This document shows, piece by piece, positions 18,212 to 26,695 of a stretch of DNA of 64,000 nt. The position numbers and the translations under genes were made by a program. The notes below the pieces were generated by a model. It saw only the letters and a program-made list of their open reading frames with translations, made no database searches and was not told the DNA's origin. Every line of letters starts with the position of its first letter. Within the stretch, counting starts at the first letter, position 1. Source of the DNA: Phytoactinopolyspora alkaliphila (GTDB taxonomy: Bacteria; Actinomycetota; Actinomycetes; Jiangellales; Jiangellaceae); the NCBI RefSeq assembly GCF_010550695.1, contig NZ_JAAGOB010000010.1, positions 32,779 through 96,778 on the forward strand, read 5' to 3'.

Positions 18212-18274
18212 GTGACATGTGCCGTGCATATCTGAGCCGACCGCGTCGGCGCGCTCTTGCACGGCACATGTCAC
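18212..18274. repeat. Palindromic element with 17-bp exact arms
   Basis: GTGACATGTGCCGTGCA (18212-18228) is exactly inverted at 18258-18274. The 29-bp loop carries a smaller dyad, GCCGACCGCGTCGGC. As RNA the stem can extend outward through two G-U pairs and two G-C pairs. No T-tract follows. Confidence 0.85.
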
Positions 18275-18280
18275 GGCCAC

Positions 18281-18363
18281 CGTGAGGATCCTCGTGCGAG
18301 AAATAGCCGGCGCAACAGCCCTGGTCGGCACGTCGTGAAGATCCTCGTGCGAGGAGCAGCCGG
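18281..18363 (+). repeat. Two-copy 30-bp direct repeat
   Basis: CGTGAGGATCCTCGTGCGAG plus ten bases (18281-18310) recurs at 18334-18363 with four differences in 30. Each copy contains CTCGTGCGAG, a small dyad. The spacing of 53 bp and the absence of cas genes do not support a CRISPR array. Confidence 0.75.
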
Positions 18364-18539
18364 TGAGTGGACCGTCGGGAAGATCGATGCTCCTATTGAT
18401 GTCAAGTGGTTGTGGTGGGGGTTGTGCGGAAACGAACCGGCAAATCGTGGGCGTCGACCCCGGCGTTGTGCTGGAGCACCGGCTTTCTCCCGGTGGACGT
18501 GGGATCATGGGGGCAAGACGCTCACCGAGGAGGTACATC

Positions 18540-19010
18540 ATGGCCAGTCCGGTGCCAGGGCTGCCGACAGGGCTGGTGGTCGGGGCTTATGACGGCTATC
18601 CGGATGCTCAGCGCGCGGTCGACTACCTGGCCGACCAGAAGTTCCCGGTCGAGCACCTCGCGATCGTCGGCACCGACCTGCGCCAGGTCGAGCGCGTCAC
18701 CGGGCGTATGAGCTGGGGCAAGGCGATCCTCGGTGGATTGGCCACGGGGGCATGGCTGGGGTTGTTCGTCGGCTTGCTGCTGAGCTTGTTCACCGACGAA
18801 GGATGGGCTCAAATCATCATTATGAGCGTGGTGTGGGGCGCCATCTTCATGATGATCTTCGGTGCAGTGGGCTACGCATTCACCGGTGGCCGCCGCGACT
18901 TCGTGTCCAAGAGCGTCATCGTCGCCGGTCGGTATGAGATCTACTGTCAGCACCAGCACGCCGAGGAAGCGCGAAACCACCTGGCCAGGTTGTCGCTGAA
19001 GACGGGGTAG
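18540..19010 (+). CDS. General-stress-protein-17M-like membrane protein
   Basis: A 156-residue protein starting at an ATG with GAGGAGG 8 nt upstream. The N-terminal region, VVGAYDGYPDAQRAVDYLAD and FPVEHLAIVGTDLRQVERV, resembles the YflT/general stress protein 17M domain. Two hydrophobic helices follow (ILGGLATGAWLGLFVGLLLS and IIIMSVVWGAIFMMIFGAVG), then a basic, histidine-bearing tail. Actinobacterial databases often call such proteins magnesium-transporter-like, but I see no transport motif. Role unknown, probably membrane stress. Confidence 0.75.
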   Translation: MASPVPGLPTGLVVGAYDGYPDAQRAVDYLADQKFPVEHLAIVGTDLRQVERVTGRMSWGKAILGGLATGAWLGLFVGLLLSLFTDEGWAQIIIMSVVWGAIFMMIFGAVGYAFTGGRRDFVSKSVIVAGRYEIYCQHQHAEEARNHLARLSLKTG

Positions 19011-19080
19011 TCGTCGACCGGATGGCATGCTGTGCCCGAAGCGCTTGACTGGACCGGCCGGAAGAGGAAGCGTCAACAGG

Positions 19081-19728
19081 GTGAAGGGTGAACTGAGATG
19101 CCCGCGTTGCGGTGAGCGCCCGGAGCCGCCCGGAGCGTGGTCCAACCGTTGGACATGCGGCAGACATGGCGAGGTCTTCCCGCTTGCCCCGATGACGACG
19201 CCCAGCGCGGACTTCACCAGACAACTCGGCGAGCGCTCGGAGGTGCCGCTGTGGCTGCCGTGGCCATTGCTGCACGGGTGGGTGATCGGTGCCGTTCTGC
19301 ACGCCGGCGACGACGTCTCGGGCGTGCAGGCGACCGCCGTGGCGATCAGCGGCCCCAATCCGCTCGGCGGACCGGCCGACCTGGTGCTGGTCGCTGAGGA
19401 GCAGGGGGTCGGACTGGGGTCGGGCATCGCGGGTGTACGCGGGACCGATCCTGGTGACGTCGTGAAGAGTGAGCCGCACGCGCGTGTGCACGCCGAGGGG
19501 CGTCCGGTGCCTCTCTGGTGCGTGTCCGGGAAGCCCGAGCACGCAGTATACGTGGGGCAGTGGGACAGTCGCTGGCTGTGGATGATCTGGAACCCGCACA
19601 CCGCTGCCGCTCTGCTGCTGGAGGACTTGGTCCTCGCGGATCTGCGCTCGCTGGGCAGGGAAGCCGATCTGCTGCCGTACGGCACGCCGCCACCGTGGCT
19701 CATGCGCCGTTCCGGTTACGATCTCTGA
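19081..19728 (+). CDS. DUF6758 family protein with N-terminal zinc ribbon
   Basis: A 215-residue protein with an N-terminal Cys motif, LRCPRCGERPEPP then WTCGRHGEVFPL, reading as a zinc ribbon, followed by a mixed domain without catalytic motif. I place it in DUF6758 from the start pattern and its position before the PHP gene in actinomycetes. The GTG at 19081 is chosen with GAGGAAG upstream; earlier in-frame codons give a non-conserved extension. It lies 35 bp before the PHP gene and probably shares its transcript. Function unknown. Confidence 0.7.
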   Translation: MKGELRCPRCGERPEPPGAWSNRWTCGRHGEVFPLAPMTTPSADFTRQLGERSEVPLWLPWPLLHGWVIGAVLHAGDDVSGVQATAVAISGPNPLGGPADLVLVAEEQGVGLGSGIAGVRGTDPGDVVKSEPHARVHAEGRPVPLWCVSGKPEHAVYVGQWDSRWLWMIWNPHTAAALLLEDLVLADLRSLGREADLLPYGTPPPWLMRRSGYDL

Positions 19729-19763
19729 CGAGAAACCCCGCCGACATTTCAGGAACCCGCCGC

Positions 19764-20624
19764 TTGCGCATCGATCTGCACACTCACAGCAGTGTCTCCG
19801 ACGGCACGGAACGTCCGGCCGACGTGGTACGACGTGCTCACGAGGCAGGACTGGACGTCGTCGCGCTGACCGACCACGACACCTTCGACGGCTGGCCGGA
19901 AGCATTGGCCGCGGGGCGGCAGTACGGTGTCGACGTGGTGCCGGGTGTGGAGATCTCCACTCAGCTCGGCGGTCGCGGAGCCCACGTGCTCGCCTATCAT
20001 GTCGACACCGCGCACCGGCCGCTCGCCCGTGAACTGGCTCGGGTGCGAGAAGACCGGCGGGAGCGGCTGCAACGCATCGCTGTCCGGCTGACCAAGGCCG
20101 GCATCGCCGTAGATCTCGCCGAGATCCTCCACGCGGCCAACGGTGCCTCTTCGGTGGGCCGTCCGCACGTGGCCGATGTGATGGTGGCCAAGGGATACGT
20201 CAAGACCAGGGACGAGGCCTTCGCCTCGTGGCTGTCGGTTGGCGGCGTGGGCTTCGTCGAGAAGTATGCTCCTGGGATCGTCGACGCCATCGGCCTGGTG
20301 CACGCCGCCGGCGGGGTCGCGGTGCTGGCCCATCCCTGGGGTCGCGGCTCGCGGCACGTCTTCAGCGCCGAGGCCATCGGCGCGCTCGCCGACGCCGGGC
20401 TGGACGGTATCGAGGCCGATCACCAGGATCACGACGACGCCGCCCGCGCAGAGCTTCGCGCGGTAGCCGCGGCCCATGGCTTGGCGGTCACCGGATCCAG
20501 CGACTACCACGGCACCGGGAAGGTCGGCCACGAGCTGGGCGTCAATACCACGGCCGAGGCAGAATGGGAACGGCTGCTGGCGCGAGTCGGCAGGCGTCCC
20601 AGCCAGACCGGACACGAGGGCTGA
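19764..20624 (+). CDS. PHP-domain phosphoesterase
   Basis: Metal-dependent phosphoesterase of the PHP superfamily, 286 residues. The first metal motif is RIDLHTHSSVSDGTE right at the start, followed by ALTDHDTFDGW, GVEIST, AHPWGRGS and the last motif GSSDYHG. This is the full set expected for an RNase AM/YciV-like nuclease or nucleotide phosphatase. The TTG at 19764 is chosen because homologues begin within one or two residues of the IDLHTH motif. It is followed after 2 bp by the RecB-like nuclease gene, suggesting joint work on nucleic acids. Confidence 0.87.
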   Translation: MRIDLHTHSSVSDGTERPADVVRRAHEAGLDVVALTDHDTFDGWPEALAAGRQYGVDVVPGVEISTQLGGRGAHVLAYHVDTAHRPLARELARVREDRRERLQRIAVRLTKAGIAVDLAEILHAANGASSVGRPHVADVMVAKGYVKTRDEAFASWLSVGGVGFVEKYAPGIVDAIGLVHAAGGVAVLAHPWGRGSRHVFSAEAIGALADAGLDGIEADHQDHDDAARAELRAVAAAHGLAVTGSSDYHGTGKVGHELGVNTTAEAEWERLLARVGRRPSQTGHEG

Positions 20625-20626
20625 CG

Positions 20627-21493
20627 GTGACCGAGCAGCAGTCGTTCGACGGGATGCCGCGCAGGTTGTACAGCGCCACGCCCACGCGCTTGACCACGTG
20701 GCTGGACTGTCCTCGGCGGTACCGGTTCACGTATCTGGACAGGCCACCACCGGTCAAGGGTCCACCCTGGGCGCACAACACGGTAGGCGCCGTGGTGCAC
20801 AACGCGCTGGCGCGGTGGTGGCGGTTGCCGGTGAACGCCCGAACGGTGGCGCGGGCGGGGGCGCTCGTGGACGAGTACTGGACGACGGAGGGCTTTCGCG
20901 ACGACGACCAGGCGGCCGCGTGGCGGACCAGGTCCCGCGAGATGGTCCAGCGCTACGTGGAGACGCTCGATCCGAACGACGAGCCCCGCGGCGTAGAACG
21001 AACGGTGACCGTGATGCACGGTGGCGCGGCCCTCTCCGGGCGGATCGACCGGGTCGACGAACGCTCGGACGAGCTCGTGGTGGTCGACTACAAGACCGGC
21101 CGGCACGTCCTGACCGTCGATGACGCCCGCTCGTCGCTGGCCCTCGCCGTCTACGCGGCCGCTGCAGCGCGGACGCTGCGCCGGCCGTGCCGCCGTGTCG
21201 AGTTGCATCATCTTCCGTCCGGGGACGTCGTCGCCTGGGAGCACGACGAGCACGCCCTGAATCGGCACCTCGCCCGCGCGGAGGACGTCGCCTTGGAGTG
21301 CTCGCAGGCGGACCAGGCGTTCAAGGCCGGTCAGGCCACGGATGCGATGTTCCCGCCGCGTCCGTCGTCGTCATGCGGATGGTGCGACTTCCGGGCGCAC
21401 TGCGCCGAGGGGCGAGGCGCCGCCCCGTCACGGCCGTCGTGGTCCGGGCTGGCGACGTATGCGCCGAACGGGGAACTCCACCCGAGTTCCTAG
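20627..21493 (+). CDS. RecB-family (PD-(D/E)XK) exonuclease
   Basis: Stand-alone nuclease of 288 residues from the RecB/Cas4-like PD-(D/E)XK group. The catalytic core is LSGRIDRVDERSDELVVVDYKTGRH, containing the Asp and VDYKTG motif. One cysteine near the N-terminus (TWLDCPRRYRF) and three near the C-terminus (CGWCDFRAHC) match the pattern of an Fe-S cluster that staples the nuclease fold in AddB and Cas4. The GTG start is 2 bp after the PHP stop, so they form an operon. No cas genes are present, so a repair or RNA/DNA-processing role is likelier than CRISPR adaptation. Confidence 0.88.
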   Translation: MTEQQSFDGMPRRLYSATPTRLTTWLDCPRRYRFTYLDRPPPVKGPPWAHNTVGAVVHNALARWWRLPVNARTVARAGALVDEYWTTEGFRDDDQAAAWRTRSREMVQRYVETLDPNDEPRGVERTVTVMHGGAALSGRIDRVDERSDELVVVDYKTGRHVLTVDDARSSLALAVYAAAAARTLRRPCRRVELHHLPSGDVVAWEHDEHALNRHLARAEDVALECSQADQAFKAGQATDAMFPPRPSSSCGWCDFRAHCAEGRGAAPSRPSWSGLATYAPNGELHPSS

Positions 21494-21663
21494 GCGTTCT
21501 CATGCTGGAGCGCCGGTCCGGCAGACGAGGTGCTCTGGTCCCGGTACTGTGGTCCGGAGAAGATTGCGGTGCCGTTGGATGTTTGAAAGGGCGATCTTGG
21601 TGGAATTGTCCTCAAGGGACCGGTTGACGGTGTCGTCGATCGTGCCGATGACGAGGAGTGTGG

Positions 21664-22530
21664 ATGGCTGGACGTTACGGAGTCGCTGATCAACAGGCTC
21701 CGCGCCGGCATCGCTCCCGGAAGAGCCGGCGACCACGGTTGCTCCGTCTTGCCGGGACAATCACCGGCGCTACCTTGATCGGGTTCGGCGTCGTCGCTCT
21801 TCTCGATCCAGCCGATTCCGCACAGTCGCAGGACAACGTCGCCGGTGGTCAGACGCTGGAGGGTGAGACCCTGGCCGAGTTGCGAGACTCCGACAGTGTG
21901 TCGCGCTCCGCCGACAGAGGGCCGGGACGGCTGGTGGCCCTGCTGCCGAAGGACAGCGGGTCCGACGACGAGCAGTCCGAAGACGCTGACGCATCGGAGG
22001 CCACACCGGCTGAGGAGCCCGACGACGAGCGGTCCGACGACGAGCGGTCCGACGACGACGCCGACGGCGACCCGGGTGCGTCGGAGCCCGACCCGGATCA
22101 GAAGCCCGAGGCAACGGGCTCATTGCCTGCCGACAGCGGCGATGGCAAGCGGATCGTCTTCGACATCACCCAGCAGCAGGTGTGGCTGGTCGAGGAGAAC
22201 GACGAAATCGCGCGTACCTACATGGTCTCCGGCAGCCGTTACGACCAGTTGCCCGAGGGAACCTACGAGGTGTTCTCCAAGTCGGAGGAGGCCGTCAGCT
22301 GGACCTATGAAGAGACCATGCGGTACATGGTCCGGTTCCACCGCGGCGAGAACTCCAACATCGGGTTCCACGACATCCCGGTGTACGACGACTCCGGGAA
22401 AGAGGTCCAGACGTTGTCCGAGCTGGGCACACCGTTGTCGGACGGCTGCATCCGGCAGGATCACGAAGACGCCAAGGCGCTGTGGGACTTCGCGCCCGTC
22501 GGGACCACGGTGGTGGTCGTCCGCACGTAG
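21664..22530 (+). CDS. L,D-transpeptidase with N-terminal membrane anchor
   Basis: Cell-wall cross-linking enzyme of the YkuD fold, 288 residues. A basic cytoplasmic start is followed by one helix (LAGTITGATLIGFGVVALL) and a long acidic spacer with repeated DDERSDDERSDDD. The catalytic domain runs from KRIVFDITQQQVWLVEEND, through GFHDIPVYDDSG with the conserved His, to the nucleophile motif LSDGCIRQ. In the textbook motif the residue before GC is His (SHGC); here it is Asp. GAGGAG lies 5 nt before the ATG at 21664, preferred to the GTG at 21658. It would form 3-3 links in peptidoglycan outside the membrane. Confidence 0.88.
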   Translation: MAGRYGVADQQAPRRHRSRKSRRPRLLRLAGTITGATLIGFGVVALLDPADSAQSQDNVAGGQTLEGETLAELRDSDSVSRSADRGPGRLVALLPKDSGSDDEQSEDADASEATPAEEPDDERSDDERSDDDADGDPGASEPDPDQKPEATGSLPADSGDGKRIVFDITQQQVWLVEENDEIARTYMVSGSRYDQLPEGTYEVFSKSEEAVSWTYEETMRYMVRFHRGENSNIGFHDIPVYDDSGKEVQTLSELGTPLSDGCIRQDHEDAKALWDFAPVGTTVVVVRT

Positions 22531-22582
22531 CCGCCGCCACCGCGTCGCGCCGATGGTTCGCGTGTTCGTTTCCCTGGCGGCC

Positions 22583-22615
22583 GCTGCGTGGAGAGGTATC
22601 ACCCCTCTACGCAGC
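22583..22615. terminator. Hairpin between convergent genes
   Basis: GCTGCGTGGAGAGG (22583-22596) pairs with CCCCTCTACGCAGC (22602-22615) around the 5-nt loop TATCA, with two imperfect positions in 14. It sits between the stops of the L,D-transpeptidase and the rhlE-type helicase, so it can end both transcripts. No long T-tract follows. Confidence 0.6.
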
Positions 22616-22656
22616 AGCCGTATGGGCTGCGGATGTGAGAACGCCGAGGGGGCTGT

Positions 22657-24153
22657 CTACTCCCCAGACTTGCTGTCCACAGGCTTCCCGCCGCGGGTCC
22701 GCCGGCGATTGCGGCGGCGAGGACGCGTCTCGGCGGAGCGGCTCTCCGACGTGGACTCCGAGGCCGGCGTCCCGCGACCCCGGCCGCGTTGTCCGCCTCG
22801 GTTGTCGCCCTGGCCGTCTCGGCCGGAGCGAGACCCCCGCGAGCTGCTGCTGCGCCGGGGCTTCTTCTTCTCGCCGCCGACATCTTCGAGCGTCTCCGCG
22901 CGGAGCCCGGCGCGGGTCCGCTGGTCTCGCGGCAGGGTGCCCTTGGTGCCTGGTGGGATCCCGAGGTCGTGGAAGAAGCTCTCGCTGCTGGAGTACGTCT
23001 CGGCGGGCTCCTCGAAGGGCAGGTCCAGCGCGGCGGCGATCATCTTCCAGCGTGCCAGGTCCTCCCAGTCGACGAAGGTCACCGCGATACCGGAAGCACC
23101 GGCGCGGCCGGTCCGGCCGATCCGGTGCAGGTAGGTCTTCTCGTCTTCGGGACAACTCAGGTTGACCACGTGCGTGACGGCTTCGACGTCGATGCCTCGG
23201 GCCGCGACGTCAGTGGCCACGAGAACGTCCACCTTGCCCGAACGGAACGCTCGCAACGCCTGCTCGCGTGCGCCCTGACCGAGGTCACCGTGGACCGCGG
23301 CGACGGCGAACCCGCGATCGGCCAGATCGTCGGCGAGGCGTTGCGCGGCACGCTTGGTACGGCTGAAGATCATGCTCAGCCCGCGGCCTTCGGCCTGCAG
23401 GAGCCGGGCGATCATCTCTTCCTTGTCCAGGTTGTGTACGCGGTAGACGAACTGAGCCGTCAAGGGAACGGTCTGGGTGGCGTCCGAGGACTCTGCCCGG
23501 ATGTTGAGCGGGTGGCGCATGTACTTCCTGGCCAGCCCCACGATGCCGCCCGGCATGGTCGCGGAGAAGAGCATGGTCTGGCGCAGCTCATGGGTGTTCG
23601 CGATGAGCTTCTCGACATCAGGCAGGAAGCCCAGGTCGAGCATCTCGTCGGCCTCGTCCAGAACCAGCACCTTCACGTGGCTCAGGTCGAGCAGACCCTG
23701 GCCGGCCAGATCGAGCAGCCGGCCGGGCGTTCCGACGACGACGTCCACACCGGTGCGCAGCGCTTTCACCTGAGGCTCGTAGGCCCGGCCGCCGAACACG
23801 CTCAAGATGCGCACCCGGCGGACCGTCGACGCGGTCTCCAGATCACCCGTGACCTGGATCGCCAGCTCACGCGTAGGGACCACCACGAGAGCCTGGGGCT
23901 TGCCCGGCTCGGTGGCCTCCGCGTAGTCACGCTCGTCCGGTGCGACGATGCGCTGGAGCAGCGGGATGCCGAACGCGAGCGTCTTACCGGTGCCCGTACG
24001 TGCCTGGCCGATCAGATCGCTGCCGGTCAGAGCTGCAGGCAGAGCGAGTTCCTGAATCGGGAATGCTTCGGTGATGCCGACGCGTTCCAACGCGTCGGCG
24101 ATTGCGGGGAGTACCCCAAGGTCTCTGAAGGTTGTCAGAGCGTTTCGCCTCAT
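22657..24153 (-). CDS. rhlE: DEAD-box RNA helicase, RhlE type
   Basis: ATP-dependent RNA helicase of 498 residues. The Q motif region TFRDLGVLPAIADALERVGI opens the core; Walker A is QARTGTGKTLAFG; then come PTRELA, TPGRLLDL, the DEAD box in VLDEADEMLDLG, SAT in LFSATMPG, and the C-terminal VATDVAARGIDV and HRIGRTGRAG. A basic Ser/Arg/Gly-rich tail of about 90 residues (RGRGRG and RPRRRNRRRTRGG) provides extra RNA binding. The ATG at 24153 is used; an upstream TTG at 24213 has no better site. It corresponds in position to Rv3211 of M. tuberculosis. Ribosome assembly or cold/RNA decay is the likely role. Confidence 0.93.
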   Translation of the reverse strand: MRRNALTTFRDLGVLPAIADALERVGITEAFPIQELALPAALTGSDLIGQARTGTGKTLAFGIPLLQRIVAPDERDYAEATEPGKPQALVVVPTRELAIQVTGDLETASTVRRVRILSVFGGRAYEPQVKALRTGVDVVVGTPGRLLDLAGQGLLDLSHVKVLVLDEADEMLDLGFLPDVEKLIANTHELRQTMLFSATMPGGIVGLARKYMRHPLNIRAESSDATQTVPLTAQFVYRVHNLDKEEMIARLLQAEGRGLSMIFSRTKRAAQRLADDLADRGFAVAAVHGDLGQGAREQALRAFRSGKVDVLVATDVAARGIDVEAVTHVVNLSCPEDEKTYLHRIGRTGRAGASGIAVTFVDWEDLARWKMIAAALDLPFEEPAETYSSSESFFHDLGIPPGTKGTLPRDQRTRAGLRAETLEDVGGEKKKPRRSSSSRGSRSGRDGQGDNRGGQRGRGRGTPASESTSESRSAETRPRRRNRRRTRGGKPVDSKSGE

Positions 24154-24393
24154 TAGCTCGGAGGATTCCTGAGCTCCGGTGTCCTTTGGCCGCGGGGCCG
24201 CTCGCCCGCTCAAAACTGGCGGGAGGCGCCACGCCGCAACGTATTCAGACGGCCGATATGCCCTCAGGAGCGCCCTTCGGTCAACGGGCGCAAGCTGTTA
24301 TCACGGGCTAGTTTACGGTACTGGACGCCAATCCGCAGATCGAGGGCGTCCGGGCGCGCCGTGACGGCCGGCGGCCGGGCTATCGTTGCGATC

Positions 24394-25071
24394 GTGGAAC
24401 AGCTCATGGACGACCCCGAATACCGCGCCGGAATCATCGACTTGCTGGGCGCGCTCGCCGTCGGCGAACTCACCGCGTTCCAGCGTCTGGCCGCCGACGC
24501 CGAGCTCGCGCCCACGCGGGCCGATCAAGCCGCCCTGGCCGGCATGGCGGTGGCCGAGTTCCACCACTTCGAGCAGATCAGGGACCGGCTCACCGAATTG
24601 GGCGTGGCGCTCGACGACGCGATGACGCCGTTCCACGAGCCGTACGTCGCCTTCCATGCCAACACAGCGCCCTCGAATTGGCTCGAGGGACTGGTCAAGG
24701 CGTACGTGGGCGATCAGATCGCTACAGACTTCTATCGGGAGATCGCCGCAACCGTCGACGATGACACCCGGGCCCTGGTCAACGACGTTCTCGCCGAAGC
24801 CGGGCATGCGGACTTCGTCGTCGACCGCGTGCGCGCCGCCATCGACGAGGACCCCAGTGTGGCCGGTCGGCTCGCGCTCTGGGGACGCCGGCTGGTGGGC
24901 GAGGCGCTGGCCCAGGCGCAGCGGGTGGCAGCTGACCGCGACGCACTCACGGCGATCATCGTCGGTGCTCCAGGACGGCCCGGCATGGACCTGGCGGAAC
25001 TAGGCCAGGTTCTCTCCCGGCTGACGGAGAATCACGCGCAGCGCATGGCGAAACTGGGTCTGTCGTCGTGA
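24394..25071 (+). CDS. Ferritin-like-fold protein (MiaE-like)
   Basis: All-helical protein of about 225 residues with the ferritin-like four-helix pattern of the MiaE-2 group: GIIDLLGALAVGELTAFQRL, MAVAEFHHFEQIRDRL, and further EAGHADFVVDRV. The Glu and His residues on these helices could hold a di-iron centre. The GTG at 24394 has TATCGT 8 bp upstream, so it may be leaderless; a GTG at 24361 is an alternative. It is divergent from the helicase, matching Rv3210c beside Rv3211. The tRNA-hydroxylase label is only structural resemblance. Confidence 0.75.
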   Translation: MEQLMDDPEYRAGIIDLLGALAVGELTAFQRLAADAELAPTRADQAALAGMAVAEFHHFEQIRDRLTELGVALDDAMTPFHEPYVAFHANTAPSNWLEGLVKAYVGDQIATDFYREIAATVDDDTRALVNDVLAEAGHADFVVDRVRAAIDEDPSVAGRLALWGRRLVGEALAQAQRVAADRDALTAIIVGAPGRPGMDLAELGQVLSRLTENHAQRMAKLGLSS

Positions 25072-25291
25072 GGGTCGGTAGGCGCTGAGGATCTCCTCTG
25101 CCGACTGCTCAGCGACTGCGCGGTGAAGCATGCGCCGCCGCTTCCCTTGAGGTCGGCTGCTGGAGATCGTCAGCGCCTATCTGCGGCGCGACAGGTCGGG
25201 GCGACGCGCAGGGGCTCGCCACGTGTCCGATGCCGACTCGCCCGGACCCCCGCGCCTGCCGCCGGTGCCTCGCTGGCGATGGGGTGTGCGG

Positions 25292-25516
25292 TCAGAGGGT
25301 GCCGAAGCCGACGCGCCGTTCGACCGGTTCGCCGATCTCGACGTACGTGAGATGCGCGGCGCGCACCAGCACTTTCCGGCCCCGCTCGTCTGTCAGCTCG
25401 AGCACGCCTTCGTCCGCGATGGCGCCGCGCACCGCCGCGTCGACCTCCTCGGGCGACTGGTTGCTCTCAATGACGAGCTCTCGTGGCGCATTGTGCACAC
25501 CGATCTTGACCTCCAC
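25292..25516 (-). CDS. DUF3107 family protein
   Basis: Small protein of 74 residues: VEVKIGVHNAPRELVIES at the start and GRKVLVRAAHLTYVEIGE near the end give the DUF3107 pattern (M. tuberculosis TB9.4, Rv3208A). The GTG at 25516 with GAGAGG upstream is chosen over a longer start because the family begins at this point. It lies downstream of the TetR gene, as in mycobacteria, and probably shares its transcript. No function is known. Confidence 0.9.
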   Translation of the reverse strand: MEVKIGVHNAPRELVIESNQSPEEVDAAVRGAIADEGVLELTDERGRKVLVRAAHLTYVEIGEPVERRVGFGTL

Positions 25517-25639
25517 GGGCCACCTCTCACGCAGTCGTGTGAAGACGAATGGATCCTGCTGCCCACTGTCAACGGCCAGGCTAGCCCAGCGCATTCCAGG
25601 TTGCCTCGGCTGTACGCCAGGGGCGTAGCGCCGGGCAGG

Positions 25640-26260
25640 TCAGGGATGCAGCGGGAAGCCGCGAATACCGCGCCAGCCGAGCGATGCCACGAGTTCGGCG
25701 GCCTTCTCCAGCGGGATGGTCCCGGCGGTGGCGAGCCAGTAACGGGCGGAAACCTGGGCGGTTCCCACGAGGCCTACCGCGAGCAGGGTTGCTTCTTCCG
25801 GTGAAAGGCCCGTGTCCTCGGCGATGATCTGGCTGATCTCCGCCGAGCACAACTCGGTCAGCCGATCCAGCCGCATGCGCACCGCCGGATCATTCGCGAG
25901 ATCCGATTCGAACAACAGCCGGTAGAAGCCGGACTGGTCGTCGACGAACTCGAAGTAGGCGCTGACCGTGGCGATGACCCGCTGTTTGTTGTCATCAGTG
26001 GAAGCCAGCGCGCGGTGCAAGCGGTTGAGCAATTCCTCCGTGGCCGCATCGATCAGCGCGAGATACAGCTCCAGCTTCCCCGGAAAGTGCTGGTAGAGGA
26101 CCGGCTTGCTCACACCGGCCCGTACCGCGATCTCGTCCATCGCGGCCGCGTGGTAGCCGTGCGCCACGAACACCTCGCGGGCGGCGTGCAGCAGATGGGC
26201 GCGTCGTTTACCGCGCGGCATTCGTACCCCTCGCGGGGGCACATCGGGCACGGCCGTCAC
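25640..26260 (-). CDS. TetR-family regulator (Rv3208-like)
   Basis: TetR-type regulator of 206 residues. The HTH spans roughly residues 20-65: RRAHLLHAAREVFVAHGYHA, MDEIAVRAGVSKPVLYQHF, PGKLELYLALID. The GTG at 26260 follows GGAGGAAACGC, a strong ribosome site. By position between DUF3107 and the MoeZ region it is the counterpart of Rv3208. Its ligand and target genes cannot be read here; no clear palindrome stands in the short space before it. Confidence 0.88.
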   Translation of the reverse strand: MTAVPDVPPRGVRMPRGKRRAHLLHAAREVFVAHGYHAAAMDEIAVRAGVSKPVLYQHFPGKLELYLALIDAATEELLNRLHRALASTDDNKQRVIATVSAYFEFVDDQSGFYRLLFESDLANDPAVRMRLDRLTELCSAEISQIIAEDTGLSPEEATLLAVGLVGTAQVSARYWLATAGTIPLEKAAELVASLGWRGIRGFPLHP

Positions 26261-26303
26261 GCGTTTCCTCCAGGGTCGGGCGTCGCTGACGTGTCGTATT
26301 GTC

Positions 26304-26540
26304 TCAGCGGTACTCGTCCTCGTCATAGTCGACGGACCGAGCCTGTTCGTACGCGTCCGCGGGATCCGCATCCGCCGGCACCTCTTCGGGCATCTCGGCG
26401 GGGGTCAGATCCGGCTCCTCGGGATCGAGGCGGCTGCGCTCCTCGGTCACCGCGGCATCGCCGGTCACCGGTTGACGCTGCTCTTCTGCATCGGCCTCGG
26501 GAACTGCGAACGTGTCAGGTGGAACCCTGTCGTCGGCCAT
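26304..26540 (-). CDS. Small acidic conserved hypothetical protein
   Basis: A 78-residue, very acidic, Pro-rich protein beginning MADDRVPPDTFAVPEADA and ending VDYDEDEYR. No fold is evident and it is probably disordered. GGAGGAGG lies 6 nt before the ATG, so it is likely translated. I recall similar short acidic proteins with a MADD start and DDxR end in other actinomycetes, but cannot name a family. It is 43 bp upstream of the TetR gene on the same strand. Confidence 0.65.
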   Translation of the reverse strand: MADDRVPPDTFAVPEADAEEQRQPVTGDAAVTEERSRLDPEEPDLTPAEMPEEVPADADPADAYEQARSVDYDEDEYR

Positions 26541-26695
26541 CCCGCACCTCCTCCTCCGTGGTCGCGGACCTGGACACTGACGAAACTACCCCCGTTTCGT
26601 AACAAGTACGCGGTGTTCCACATGGTGGCGAGTGTGATACGCCCGGCATCTGACCGCTTCGAGTGCTCGGGGCGACGGCGAATACCATCGGGGGC

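Larger units (their letters stand above)
17970..18539. other. 570-bp gene-free stretch with hairpins and a direct repeat
   Basis: No coding frame here has a plausible start, ribosome site and family match. The stretch instead holds a 15-bp-arm palindrome (18018-18078), a 17-bp-arm palindrome (18212-18274) and two copies of a 30-bp direct repeat (18281-18310 and 18334-18363). The last 150 bp should contain the promoter of the following stress-type gene. The density of ordered structure is far above the neighbouring spacers. Confidence 0.7.

Noticed and set aside
18281..18363. CRISPR-like pair of 30-bp repeats
   Set aside because: Only two copies with four differences, a 23-bp gap, and no cas genes; treated as a simple direct repeat.
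18363..18540. Coding extension upstream of the stress-type gene
   Set aside because: The frame is open but the strong GAGGAGG site before the ATG at 18540 and the family start argue against it.
20627..21493. Cas4-like adaptation nuclease
   Set aside because: The Fe-S and VDYKTG motifs fit, but no CRISPR array or cas1/cas2 is near; the PHP-RecB pair is a common actinobacterial arrangement.
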